Below are positions 26,992-35,185 of a DNA stretch of 64,000 nucleotides, piece by piece. The notes under the pieces were generated by a model, which saw only the letters and a program-made list of their open reading frames with translations, was not told where the DNA came from and did no database searches. The DNA is taken from the NCBI RefSeq assembly GCF_000819445.1, contig NZ_CP005286.1:310001-374000 (forward strand), written 5' to 3'. How positions within the stretch are numbered: position 1 is the first letter of the stretch; every line of letters begins with the position of its first letter. The translations under genes and the position numbers were made by a program. The stretch is from Corynebacterium humireducens NBRC 106098 = DSM 45392 (GTDB taxonomy: Bacteria > Actinomycetota > Actinomycetes > Mycobacteriales > Mycobacteriaceae).

Positions 26992-27032
26992 ACGGGCCGG
27001 TCATCGAGGATCATTCCTCGGGACCGGCCCGT
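26992..27032 (+). terminator. Intrinsic terminator after tRNA-Trp
   Basis: ACGGGCCGGTC pairs with GACCGGCCCGT, with an inner GAGGA/TCCTC stem, followed by TCTGCTTG. It separates the tRNA from secE, whose own -10 may be TAGGCT near 27058-27063. Confidence 0.75.
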
Positions 27033-27106
27033 TCTGCTTGCCGTGCCATGCTTCTGGTAGGCTCATCGGAGTCCTGAACACGAGAGAACATTTTGCGAGG
27101 AGTGCT

Positions 27107-27430
27107 GTGACCGATCGACAGCCCAACCAGCCCGGTGCTGCCCGTCCCACGGGCAAGCGTCAGCTCGCCGGTGTCGGCACGACCTCGAGTGCCTCCTACG
27201 AGGCGAAGCGTGTCGTGAAGGCCGACGCGGAGGACGAGAAGCCCGGCGGTGGCGTCGCGTCGTTCATCCCGGAGGTCGTCTCCGAGATGCGGAAGGTCAT
27301 CTGGCCGACGGCACGTCAGATGGTCGTCTACACGCTCGTCGTGTTCGCGTTCCTCATCGTGGTGACGGCGCTGGTGTCCGGCGTGGACTTCATCGTCGGC
27401 CTCGGAGTTGAGAAGGTTCTCACTCCTTAG
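27107..27430 (+). CDS. secE: Preprotein translocase subunit SecE
   Basis: Essential clamp subunit of the SecYEG channel. The 107-residue protein has a hydrophilic N-terminal half and a single C-terminal helix (MVVYTLVVFAFLIVVTALVSG), preceded by the conserved cytoplasmic amphipathic stretch EVVSEMRKVIWPTARQ. The GTG start has GCGAGGAG upstream. As in most bacteria nusG follows, here 128 bases later behind a hairpin. Confidence 0.93.
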   Translation: MTDRQPNQPGAARPTGKRQLAGVGTTSSASYEAKRVVKADAEDEKPGGGVASFIPEVVSEMRKVIWPTARQMVVYTLVVFAFLIVVTALVSGVDFIVGLGVEKVLTP

Positions 27431-27454
27431 GTAGAGTCGTCACCATCAGATTTC

Positions 27455-27513
27455 ATCCCGCCGGACCTGTCGAGGGTCGGCGGGATTATTCATTGGGCCG
27501 CGGCCGCTAGACT
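27455..27513 (+). promoter_or_regulatory. Hairpin terminator and promoter -10 between secE and nusG
   Basis: ATCCCGCCG and CGGCGGGAT (27455-27485) form a stem followed by TATTCATT. TAGACT at 27508-27513 is a good -10, starting about 50 bases before the nusG ATG. secE and nusG can therefore be transcribed separately. Confidence 0.5.
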
Positions 27514-27558
27514 GGCGCGAAAGGCCCACCACGTAGGAAGACACGTCTGGAGCACACC

Positions 27559-28473
27559 ATGACCGACGAGAACATCACCAACGACGAGTTCGACACCGAG
27601 GACCGGGAGATCAGCGACGCGGAGCGTCTTCTCGGCGATGACCCCTCGAACGTCGACGAGACGATCGACGCCGAGCCGGCGGTTGCCCCGACGACCGACG
27701 AGGACGTCCCGGAGGCCGCCGAGGACGACACCGACGAGGACGAGGTCGTCGAGAAGGAGCCGCAGGAGCAGGATGAGGTGGCAGCTGCCGCCGCCGCTCT
27801 CGGCGACACCACCGAGGAGGACGCGGAGGCCGAGTACCGTCGCCGTCTGCGTCGTTACGTCTCGGAGCTGAAGAAGCTGCCGGGTGACTGGTACATCATC
27901 CAGTGCTACTCGGGCTACGAGAACAAGGTGAAGACGAACCTCGACATGCGTGCCCAGACCCTCGAGGTCGAGGAGTACATCTACGACGTGGTCGTGCCGA
28001 TCGAGCAGGTCCTGGAGATCAAGGACGGCAAGCGCAAGCTCGTGAAGCGCAAGCTGCTGCCGGGTTACGTCCTGGTCCGCATGGAGATGAACGACAAGGC
28101 GTGGTCCGTCGTGCGTGACACCCCGGGTGTCACCAGCTTCGTGGGCAACGAGGGCAATGCCACGGTGGTCAAGCACCGGGACGTCGCGAAGTTCCTCATG
28201 CCGAAGGAGGCCTCCGTCGAGGGCGAGGCCGCGGCGGTCACCGCCGACGGCGAGAAGGTCGTCGCCATGCCGGACGAGCAGGCGAAGCCGACCGTCGCGA
28301 TCGACTTCGAGGTCGGCGAGGCCGTCACCATCCTCACCGGTGCGCTGGCGTCCGTCTCGGCGACGATCTCCGAGATCGACCCGACCACCGGCAAGATCCA
28401 GGCGCTGGTGTCGATCTTCGGTCGTGAGACCCCGGTGGAGCTCACCGCGGACCAGATCGAGAAGATCAACTAG
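27559..28473 (+). CDS. nusG: Transcription termination/antitermination factor NusG
   Basis: Binds RNA polymerase and tunes pausing and Rho-dependent termination. The 304-residue protein is long for the family. About 109 acidic, probably disordered residues (DTDEDEVVEKEPQEQDEV) precede the NGN domain, which starts at DWYIIQCYSGYENKVKTNL. A charged insertion of some 35 residues (SVEGEAAAVTADGEKVV) separates NGN from the C-terminal KOW domain (FEVGEAVTILTGALASVSAT). Actinobacterial NusG proteins often carry acidic N-terminal extensions. A very strong terminator follows. Confidence 0.94.
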   Translation: MTDENITNDEFDTEDREISDAERLLGDDPSNVDETIDAEPAVAPTTDEDVPEAAEDDTDEDEVVEKEPQEQDEVAAAAAALGDTTEEDAEAEYRRRLRRYVSELKKLPGDWYIIQCYSGYENKVKTNLDMRAQTLEVEEYIYDVVVPIEQVLEIKDGKRKLVKRKLLPGYVLVRMEMNDKAWSVVRDTPGVTSFVGNEGNATVVKHRDVAKFLMPKEASVEGEAAAVTADGEKVVAMPDEQAKPTVAIDFEVGEAVTILTGALASVSATISEIDPTTGKIQALVSIFGRETPVELTADQIEKIN

Positions 28474-28490
28474 GCCGCTTTCCGACGCCA

Positions 28491-28526
28491 CCCCCGTTCC
28501 CCCTCGTCACCGAGGGGGAACGGGGG
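28491..28526 (+). terminator. Intrinsic terminator after nusG
   Basis: A perfect 16-bp stem (CCCCCGTTCCCCCTCG with its complement) with loop TCAC, followed by TTTCGCTTT. It makes rplK-rplA a separate transcription unit. Confidence 0.92.
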
Positions 28527-28549
28527 TTTCGCTTTCCGGTGGGCGGGAT

Positions 28550-28740
28550 TTGGGGCATGGCCGCCCGATGCCGTAGGCTTGACCCTCGCGCGTGTACGCA
28601 TGCGCGACCCAGAAACATTCATCCCCGGTGGCCGGGATACGCGGAGACCCAGCGGCAGACGCTGGTAGCGGGGCCCGGCATCCGGACGGGGGTCGTCATC
28701 ATCGTGGCGGTCCACCGGTAACCAGGAACGAGGTAATTCG
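28550..28740 (+). promoter_or_regulatory. Promoter and structured leader of rplK-rplA
   Basis: TTGGGG (28550-28555) and TAGGCT (28574-28579) are 18 bases apart. The roughly 155-base leader holds several hairpins, for example CCAGCG/CGCTGG near 28650-28666 and a CCCCGG-type stem near 28622-28636. Autoregulation by L1 binding is known for this operon in other bacteria; whether it applies to this leader is inference. Confidence 0.5.
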
Positions 28741-29175
28741 ATGGCTCCCAAGAAGAAGAAGGTCACCGGTCTGATCAAGCTGCAGATCGAGGCTGGCGCC
28801 GCTAACCCGGCTCCCCCGGTCGGCCCGGCTCTCGGTGCCCATGGTGTCAACATCATGGAGTTCTGCAAGGCCTACAACGCCGCCACCGAGTCCCAGCGTG
28901 GCAACGTGATCCCGGTTGAGATCACCGTCTACGAGGACCGCAGCTTCGACTTCATCCTGAAGACCCCGCCGGCAGCCAAGCTGCTGCTCAAGGCCGCTGG
29001 TCTGCAGAAGGGTTCCGGCGTGCCGCACACCCAGAAGGTCGGCAAGGTCACCATGGCCCAGGTCAAGGAGATCGCCGAGACCAAGCAGAAGGACCTCAAC
29101 GCCCGCGACATCGACGCCGCCGCGAAGATCATCGCCGGTACCGCCCGCTCCATGGGCATCGAGGTCGAGGGTTAA
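28741..29175 (+). CDS. rplK: 50S ribosomal protein L11
   Basis: 144 residues, the usual length. The N-terminal [25 protein letters not shown] with its conserved prolines and the C-terminal rRNA-binding part ([22 protein letters not shown]) are intact. L11 forms the GTPase-associated centre and is the site where thiopeptide resistance arises; the proline-rich loop looks wild type. It is followed after 87 bases by rplA. Confidence 0.97.
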   Translation: MAPKKKKVTGLIKLQIEAGAANPAPPVGPALGAHGVNIMEFCKAYNAATESQRGNVIPVEITVYEDRSFDFILKTPPAAKLLLKAAGLQKGSGVPHTQKVGKVTMAQVKEIAETKQKDLNARDIDAAAKIIAGTARSMGIEVEG

Positions 29176-29262
29176 TCCCCTCCCTTCTCTCACCCTGAAC
29201 ATCACGTGGCAGGGCCCGCTTCGGCCCGTCGACCACACCAATCCCGCAAAGGAATTGACACA

Positions 29263-29973
29263 ATGAGCAAGAACTCCAAGGCATACAAGGCCGCCGCCGA
29301 GAAGATCGACAAGGGTCGCGTCTACTCCCCGCTCGAGGCTGCGAAGCTCATCAAGGAGACCTCCTCCAAGAACTTCGACTCCACCGTGGACGTCGCCATC
29401 CGTCTCGGCGTCGACCCGCGTAAGGCCGACCAGCTGGTCCGCGGCACCGTCTCCCTGCCGCACGGCACCGGTAAGACCGTCCGCGTCGCCGTCTTCGCCG
29501 CCGGCGAGAAGGCCACCGAGGCTGAGCAGGCCGGTGCCGACGTCGTGGGCACCGACGAGCTGATCGAGGCCATCAACGGTGGCACCATCGACTTCGACGT
29601 CGCCATCGCCACCCCGGACCAGATGGCCAAGGTCGGCCGCGTCGCCCGCGTCCTGGGCCCGCGTGGTCTGATGCCGAACCCGAAGACCGGCACCGTCACC
29701 ACCGACGTCGCCAAGGCTGTCGCCGACGTCAAGGGCGGCAAGATCTCCTTCCGCGTGGACAAGGCCTCCAACCTGCACGCCGCCATCGGCAAGGCATCCT
29801 TCGACGAGAAGGCTCTGGCTGAGAACTACGGCGCTCTCCTCGACGAGCTGCTCCGCATCAAGCCGTCCTCCGCCAAGGGTGTCTACCTGAAGAAGATCAC
29901 CCTGTCCTCCACCAACGGCCCGGGTGTCCCGGTGGACTCCGGCGTCCAGAAGAACTACGCCTCCGAGGCCTAG
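29263..29973 (+). CDS. rplA: 50S ribosomal protein L1
   Basis: 236 residues, normal for L1, with the signature [20 protein letters not shown] in domain II and [15 protein letters not shown]. It forms the mobile stalk at the E site and can repress its own operon. AAAGGAA upstream fixes ATG 29263. A terminator follows directly. Confidence 0.97.
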   Translation: MSKNSKAYKAAAEKIDKGRVYSPLEAAKLIKETSSKNFDSTVDVAIRLGVDPRKADQLVRGTVSLPHGTGKTVRVAVFAAGEKATEAEQAGADVVGTDELIEAINGGTIDFDVAIATPDQMAKVGRVARVLGPRGLMPNPKTGTVTTDVAKAVADVKGGKISFRVDKASNLHAAIGKASFDEKALAENYGALLDELLRIKPSSAKGVYLKKITLSSTNGPGVPVDSGVQKNYASEA

Positions 29974-29990
29974 TTCCCGGCTGCTTGTCG

Positions 29991-30027
29991 ACGCCCCGCC
30001 CGCTCCTCTCCGGAGCAGGCGGGGCGT
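29991..30027 (+). terminator. Intrinsic terminator after rplA
   Basis: ACGCCCCGCC and GGCGGGGCGT with an inner GCTCC/GGAGC pair around TCTCC, followed by TCTGCGTT. The bases GCTTGTCGACGCC that begin it (29983-29995) are a one-base variant of the 13-mer repeat. Confidence 0.85.
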
Positions 30028-30100
30028 TCTGCGTTCCCTGCCCGGTGAGGTAAGCCTGTACTTGCTGGTCAGGCGCGGTTTTTTCCGGGACAATGGTGTT

Positions 30101-32011
30101 ATGACCACCGCAACCGCGCCCCCTGTCCCTCGCCAGCCCGCGATGCTCTTCCTCCGTTCCCGGGACGGCATCATCACCCTCGCCACGGTCGTGGCGATCA
30201 TCGTGCACCTCATCCTGTGGTTCGGCGTCGGCCTGGACGGGTGGGCCCGTGACTGGCCGCTCGTGGCCATCGTCGTCGTCGGCGGCCTGCCGCTCATGTG
30301 GGAGGTGCTCAAGTCGGCGATCGCGACCCGCGGTGGCGCCGACACCCTGGCGGCGGTGTCCATCATCACCTCGGTGCTGCTGGGGGAGTGGCTGGTCGCC
30401 GCGATCATCGTCCTCATGCTCTCGGGCGGTGAGGCGCTGGAGGAGGCGGCGTCGAAACGCGCGTCGGGCACCCTCGACGCGTTGGCCCGGCGTGCCCCCA
30501 CCACCGCGCACCGGCTGCGGGGAAGGTCGATCCTCGACGGCACCGAGGAGGTGCCGGTGGAGGACATCGCGGTGGGGGACCTCGTCGCGGTGCTGCCGCA
30601 CGAGCTGTGCCCGGTGGACGGCGAGGTGGTCGAGGGGCACGGCACGATGGACGAGTCCTACCTGACCGGTGAGCCCTATGTGGTGAGCAAGTCGAAGGGC
30701 TCGGAGGTCATGTCCGGCGCCGTCAACGGTGACACCCCGCTCACCATCGTGGCCAGCCGGCCGGCGCAGGACTCGCGGTACGCGCAGATCGTCGGCGTGC
30801 TGCGGGAGGCGGAGGAGAACCGCCCGGGCATCCGGCGTCTGGCCGACCGGCTGGGTGCCTGGTACACCGTCATCGCGCTCAGCCTGGGTGCGTTGGGCTG
30901 GGCGATCTCGGGCGACCCGGTGCGGTTCCTGGCGGTCGTCGTCGTAGCCACCCCGTGCCCGCTGCTCATCGGTGTGCCGGTGGCGATCATCGGGGCGATC
31001 TCCCTGGCGGCGCGGCGGGGCATCATCGTGAAGAATCCGGGGATGCTGGAGAACGCCTCCAAGGTGCGGACGGTGATGTTCGACAAGACCGGCACGCTGA
31101 CCTACGGGCGTCCGGTGATCACGGAGATCCACACCGGCCCCGGATTCGCGGAGGACGAGGTCCTCGCACTCGCGGCCTCCGTGGAGCGCTACTCACGGCA
31201 CCCGCTGGCCAACGCCATCCGCGACGGTGCGGCGGAGCGTGACCTGCCGCTGCCGGACGTCACCGAGGTGTCCGAGAAGCCCGGCCAGGGTCTCACCGGC
31301 ATGGTGGGTGGCCGGCACATCCGCATCACCAACCGGAAGACCGCCCACCAGATCGATCCGGCCAGCCGGGAGCACATCCCGGTCACGCCCTCGGGCATGG
31401 AGTCGATCGTGCTCGTCGACGACGCCTACGCCGCCATGATCCGCCTGCGGGACGAGCCGCGTGCCTCCGCCGCAGAGTTCATCGCCCACCTGCCACGGAT
31501 GCACGACGTGGACAAGCTCATGATCATCTCCGGCGACCGCGAGTCCGAGGTGCGCTACCTCGCGGACCGGGTGGGCATCGGGGAGGTGCACGCCGGGGTG
31601 AGTCCGGAGGGGAAGCTGGCGATCGTCGAGAAGCACAATCAGCGGGGGCCGACGATGTTCCTCGGCGACGGCATCAACGACGCGCCGGCGATGGCCGTCG
31701 CCACCGTCGGCGTGGCGATGGGCGCGGACTCCGACGTCACCTCCGAGGCCGCCGACGCCGTCATCCTCGACTCCTCCCTCGAGCGTCTCGACGACCTCCT
31801 CCACATCGGTGCCCGCATGCGGCGGATCGCGCTGCAGTCGGTCATCGGCGGCATGGCGCTGAGCATCATCGGCATGATCCTCGCCGTGTTCGGCCTGCTC
31901 ACCCCGCTGATGGGCGCCATCGCACAGGAGGTCATCGACGTGCTCGCCGTGCTCAACGCGGCGCGCGTGGCGGTGGTGCGTGGTCCGTTGAGCGACTTCG
32001 ACGGGAAGTAG
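30101..32011 (+). CDS. P1B-type heavy-metal-transporting P-type ATPase
   Basis: Inner-membrane metal exporter, 636 residues. Seen are the A-domain TGEP loop (YLTGEPYVVSKSKG), the membrane metal motif TPCP at residues 284-287, the phosphorylation site DKTGT starting at Asp328, the P1B-specific HP dipeptide in SRHPLANAI, and GDGINDAPAM. There is no N-terminal metal-binding domain. TPC motifs mark the P1B-5 subgroup, linked to nickel or iron in some bacteria, so the metal is open. ATG 30101 follows GACAAT by six bases. It lies between two ribosomal operons. Confidence 0.88.
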   Translation: MTTATAPPVPRQPAMLFLRSRDGIITLATVVAIIVHLILWFGVGLDGWARDWPLVAIVVVGGLPLMWEVLKSAIATRGGADTLAAVSIITSVLLGEWLVAAIIVLMLSGGEALEEAASKRASGTLDALARRAPTTAHRLRGRSILDGTEEVPVEDIAVGDLVAVLPHELCPVDGEVVEGHGTMDESYLTGEPYVVSKSKGSEVMSGAVNGDTPLTIVASRPAQDSRYAQIVGVLREAEENRPGIRRLADRLGAWYTVIALSLGALGWAISGDPVRFLAVVVVATPCPLLIGVPVAIIGAISLAARRGIIVKNPGMLENASKVRTVMFDKTGTLTYGRPVITEIHTGPGFAEDEVLALAASVERYSRHPLANAIRDGAAERDLPLPDVTEVSEKPGQGLTGMVGGRHIRITNRKTAHQIDPASREHIPVTPSGMESIVLVDDAYAAMIRLRDEPRASAAEFIAHLPRMHDVDKLMIISGDRESEVRYLADRVGIGEVHAGVSPEGKLAIVEKHNQRGPTMFLGDGINDAPAMAVATVGVAMGADSDVTSEAADAVILDSSLERLDDLLHIGARMRRIALQSVIGGMALSIIGMILAVFGLLTPLMGAIAQEVIDVLAVLNAARVAVVRGPLSDFDGK

Positions 32012-32018
32012 CCCCCGG

Positions 32019-32366
32019 TCAGGTCGCGGGCGTCAGTTCGAGCCAGCGCTCGAAGAGCCACATGCCCTTGCCGCACTCGAACATCCGGTCCCAGGCGCCG
32101 TCACAGAAGCGCTCCTCCCGGGCCAGCGACGTGAGCAGCAGGAGGGTGGTCTGCCGGTCGAGCGTGGCCACCCGTTCGGGCGTGAGCTCGGCGTAGAGGT
32201 CCGCGCCGGCCCGCCAGTTGGGCCAGTCGTGGGCGAGGGGCCCGTGGTCCCGGAGGAAGTCCATCGCCTCGCTCACCGGAGGGTGCTCCTCCGCCGGGGT
32301 CCATCCCCGCGGGGAGCTCATGTGGGAACGCAGCTTCTCGACGATCGCCGCCAGTCCTTCGCGCAT
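32019..32366 (-). CDS. Small protein resembling DUF6508
   Basis: 115-residue cytoplasmic protein without signal or membrane segment. The C-terminal half, LLLLTSLAREERFCDGAWDRMFECGKGMW, resembles the DRFCEG...FECG pattern I associate with DUF6508 proteins, whose function is not known. Trp-rich (PNWRAGADLY). It converges on the ATPase gene with a seven-base gap and diverges from the rplJ promoter. The family call is tentative. Confidence 0.55.
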   Translation of the reverse strand: MREGLAAIVEKLRSHMSSPRGWTPAEEHPPVSEAMDFLRDHGPLAHDWPNWRAGADLYAELTPERVATLDRQTTLLLLTSLAREERFCDGAWDRMFECGKGMWLFERWLELTPAT

Positions 32367-32425
32367 TATTTCCTCCCGGACTCAGAGTGTCGTGGATCAC
32401 ATTGCTCTCCAGTCTCCCACGCGAT

Positions 32426-32640
32426 TTGGAGTTGGTCGAGGGTTGGCACTAATATCATGAAGCGAAGTTTGAACGGCTCCCTTCTGGGGGATCCGAGCTC
32501 AAGTTTCACCGCAGACCGTCGGTCATCCGAGAGGATCGAAGGCGTCCAGGAATCTGGACCGGCCCACGCAGGAGACACTTTCGAGCCACCACTCCTTCCA
32601 CGGAGTTGATGCGCCCTGTGCTCTTGCACGGGGCTCTTTT
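32426..32640 (+). promoter_or_regulatory. Promoter and L10 attenuator leader of rplJ-rplL
   Basis: TTGGAG (32426-32431) and TAATAT (32450-32455) lie 18 bases apart. The leader ends in an intrinsic terminator: GCCCTGTGC (32613-32621), loop TCTT, GCACGGGGC, then TCTTTT. An upstream stem ACTCC/GGAGT lies at 32591-32606. This is the layout of the ribosomal L10 leader, in which excess L10-L12 favours the terminator, so expression is held in balance. It is about 55 bases from the hairpin to ATG 32696. Confidence 0.75.
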
Positions 32641-32695
32641 CATTGGGAAGGGCCCCGGCGGATCAACCACCACGTAATTGGAAGGAGGCGAAGTA

Positions 32696-33211
32696 ATGGC
32701 AAACGCGAAGAACACCGCCGAGCTCGCAGAGCTCAAGGCAAAGTTCGAGGAGGCATCCTCCATCGTTCTCACCGAGTACCGCGGCCTGACCGTTGCGCAG
32801 ATCTCTGAGCTGCGTAACGCTCTGGGCTTCGACGTCCAGTACTCCGTCGCCAAGAACACCCTGATCAAGATCGCTGCCCAGGAACAGGGCATCGAGGGTC
32901 TTGACGAGCACCTGACCGGCCCGACCGCCGTCGCCTTCATCAAGGGCGAGGCCGTCGACGCCGCCAAGGTGATGAAGAAGTTCGCCGATGACAACAAGGC
33001 GTTCATCGTCAAGGGTGGCTACATGGACGGCAACGCTCTGTCTGCCGACCAGGTCAAGGCCATCGCCGAGCTGGACAACCGCGAGACCACCCTCGCGAAG
33101 CTGGCCGGTGCCATGAAGGGCAATCTGGCAAAGGCCGCAGGCCTGTTCAACGCCCCCGCTTCCCAGGTCGCACGCCTCGCAGCTGCGCTCCAGGAGAAGA
33201 AGGACGCGTAA
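32696..33211 (+). CDS. rplJ: 50S ribosomal protein L10
   Basis: 171 residues, with [21 protein letters not shown] and the C-terminal helix that binds L7/L12 dimers ([19 protein letters not shown]). It is the base of the ribosomal stalk and the likely ligand of its own leader. GGAAGGAGG upstream is one of the strongest ribosome sites in the window and fixes ATG 32696. Confidence 0.97.
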   Translation: MANAKNTAELAELKAKFEEASSIVLTEYRGLTVAQISELRNALGFDVQYSVAKNTLIKIAAQEQGIEGLDEHLTGPTAVAFIKGEAVDAAKVMKKFADDNKAFIVKGGYMDGNALSADQVKAIAELDNRETTLAKLAGAMKGNLAKAAGLFNAPASQVARLAAALQEKKDA

Positions 33212-33286
33212 GTCGCCATTCGGCGCATCACACCCCCCAAACACTTCGGGTCTGTCGGAACAGGCCCTTAAAGAAAGGAAGCCACC

Positions 33287-33676
33287 ATGGCTAAGCTCAC
33301 CAAGGACGAGCTCATTGAGGCCTTCAAGGAGATGACCCTGATCGAGCTCTCCGAGTTCGTCAAGGAGTTCGAGGAGGTCTTCGAGGTCACCGCTGCTGCT
33401 CCGGTCGCCGTCGCTGCCGCAGGTGCCGCTGGCGACGCCGGCGCTGCCGCTGCTGAGGAGAAGGACGAGTTCGACGTCGTCCTCGAGGACGCCGGCGCCA
33501 AGAAGATCGGCGTGATCAAGGCTGTCCGCGAGCTCGTCTCCGGCCTGGGCCTGAAGGAGGCCAAGGAGCTTGTCGAGGGTGCCCCGAAGGCCATCCTCGA
33601 GGGTGCCAACAAGGAGGACGCTGAGGCTGCCAAGGCCAAGCTGGAAGAGGCCGGCGCCAAGGTCTCCCTCAAGTAG
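33287..33676 (+). CDS. rplL: 50S ribosomal protein L7/L12
   Basis: 129 residues: an N-terminal dimerisation domain, an Ala/Gly hinge ([20 protein letters not shown]) and the C-terminal factor-binding domain ([21 protein letters not shown]). It is present in several copies per ribosome and recruits translational GTPases. Preceded by AAAGGAAG, it lies 75 bases after rplJ and is followed by a perfect terminator. Confidence 0.97.
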   Translation: MAKLTKDELIEAFKEMTLIELSEFVKEFEEVFEVTAAAPVAVAAAGAAGDAGAAAAEEKDEFDVVLEDAGAKKIGVIKAVRELVSGLGLKEAKELVEGAPKAILEGANKEDAEAAKAKLEEAGAKVSLK

Positions 33677-33682
33677 GCTTCT

Positions 33683-33695
33683 GCTTCTCGACGCC
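33683..33695 (+). repeat. 13-mer copy 7
   Basis: Intergenic, overlapping the foot of the rplL terminator. Confidence 0.85.
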
Positions 33696-33728
33696 CCCGT
33701 GCTCCGTTTCGACGGAGCACGGGGGCGT
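33691..33728 (+). terminator. Intrinsic terminator after rplL
   Basis: A perfect 16-bp stem ACGCCCCCGTGCTCCG around TTTCGA, followed by TGTCC. An exact 13-mer repeat copy (33683-33695) overlaps its left foot. Bases 33729-33926 hold no other feature I can support. Confidence 0.9.
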
Positions 33729-33926
33729 TGTCCGATTCCTGGGGTCATGGTGCACGCAGTCCTCTGACCCTGCATGCCGGTGAATGTCGGGCTTCTTCTG
33801 CTGTTGGTGCGGAGAACACCATCAGGCGAAAGGTTTTCAGTGTTGTCGAGGAAATCTGGTGTCGCGAATCGCGCCGAGCAGGTCCGCTCAATGAGCGGGA
33901 AGGAGAGGGAAGGTAGAGTCATCGGC

Positions 33927-34874
33927 ATGCTGCCCATGTCCCGTCTGCTCTCCTTCCTCCTGCTCGGCGTCGGTGTGGCTCTGCTGGTGGCGGGGCTGGT
34001 CGCGCCACGATTCCTCCCGGAGGACGCCCGCCTGCCGCTCGGGTTGGAGGCCACCACCTACACGCTTGTCGACGACGCCGCTGACACCCGCCTCATGACT
34101 GACCCGGACGGCCGCGTGGTCACCGCCCCGGTGACGCATCAGCTGCACATGGAGATCCAGAACCCCTCCGACGCGGACACCGCCACCTTGCGCATCGGCG
34201 AGACCTACATGCGTGGCAGCCAGCAGGAGGAACTGGACCGGCTCATCTCCGCCGAGGTGTGGAGCTACGGCATCGACCGCACCACCGGGGCGGCGACCAC
34301 GCCGGCCACCCTCACGGACCAGCTCGCCAGCCCGGTGAGCGAGGTGGACGTCGACGGGGTGTGGCTGAAGTTCCCCTCCGACGCGCAGCAGACCACCTAC
34401 GAGGTCTTCGACCCGCAGCTGCGGGAGACCCGCCCGGCCGAGTTCGTCGAGGAGCTCGAGATGAACGGCCGTTCCGTGTACCGCTACCGGCAGGAGATCG
34501 GGCCGACGGACCTGAGCACCCTCTACGAGTCGCCCTTCAACGTGGTCACCCTGCCCGACTTCACCGAGCTCCACTGGTTCCACTCCGTCACCCGCGACCT
34601 GCTCGTCGACCGTGTCTCCGGTCTCGTCGTCGAGATCCGCGAGGACATCGACTCCTGGTACGGCGCCCCGGAGAGTGAGGAACGTCAGCAGATCCTGCGC
34701 TTCGAGGGCCGCATGCCGCAGGAGCAGATCGACACCCTCCTGGATGAGGCCTCCGCCGTCCGTGATCCCGGCACCTCCGGGACCATCCGCTGGGTGGTTG
34801 TCGGCGTCGGTGGTGTGCTCACCCTGATCGGCCTCGCGGGCGCCTTCGGGGCGTTCGGACGGGGACGTCGATAA
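33927..34874 (+). CDS. DUF3068-family envelope protein
   Basis: 315-residue protein with an N-terminal helix (LLSFLLLGVGVALLVAGLVAP), a long outside domain and a C-terminal helix (WVVVGVGGVLTLIGLAGAFGAF) with a short basic tail. This is the two-anchor layout of DUF3068 proteins, which are limited to actinobacteria, mainly mycolic-acid bacteria, and have no settled function. ATG 33927 is chosen because TAGAGT ends seven bases before it; open codons upstream lack any ribosome site. It stands alone between rplL and rpoB. Confidence 0.8.
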   Translation: MLPMSRLLSFLLLGVGVALLVAGLVAPRFLPEDARLPLGLEATTYTLVDDAADTRLMTDPDGRVVTAPVTHQLHMEIQNPSDADTATLRIGETYMRGSQQEELDRLISAEVWSYGIDRTTGAATTPATLTDQLASPVSEVDVDGVWLKFPSDAQQTTYEVFDPQLRETRPAEFVEELEMNGRSVYRYRQEIGPTDLSTLYESPFNVVTLPDFTELHWFHSVTRDLLVDRVSGLVVEIREDIDSWYGAPESEERQQILRFEGRMPQEQIDTLLDEASAVRDPGTSGTIRWVVVGVGGVLTLIGLAGAFGAFGRGRR

Positions 34875-34964
34875 GCGGGTGACACGCCCGCTTGTTGCGT
34901 CACGCGGGGAGAGTCATGGTAGAGTCCCCGCCTGAATCCGGACACACCCCACCAGCACCGGGGC

Positions 34965-34993
34965 TTGCCAAAGAGACGATCTTGATATAGGCT
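34965..34993 (+). promoter_or_regulatory. Promoter of rpoB-rpoC
   Basis: TTGCCA at 34965-34970 and TAGGCT at 34988-34993 are 17 bases apart. The message would begin near 35000 with a leader of about 185 bases. A second TTGACA at 35063-35068 has no well-placed -10. A GCGGGGA/TCCCCGC pair at 34904-34931 may end the DUF3068 transcript. Confidence 0.6.
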
Positions 34994-35185
34994 ACTTCGT
35001 TGCGCTGGAATTCGTCTCTGGGCTGCTAGGAAACCTTGATCAAACGACCTGCAAAAGTCGACTTGACAAGGTGATTTTGTGCTACCTGGGGACGGTCATT
35101 CCACAGCAGACCGAATGCTAAATCTACCAGCGGATCCGGTGGCCCGAACAGCCACAGTCCGCGTGAGGTGCTGGAAGGACCCATC

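Noticed and set aside
28592..28774. 60-codon open frames in the rplK leader
   Set aside because: No start signal; the region is better explained as structured leader.
35063..35088. Second rpoB promoter with TTGACA and TACCTG
   Set aside because: The spacing is only 14 bases, too short for a standard promoter.
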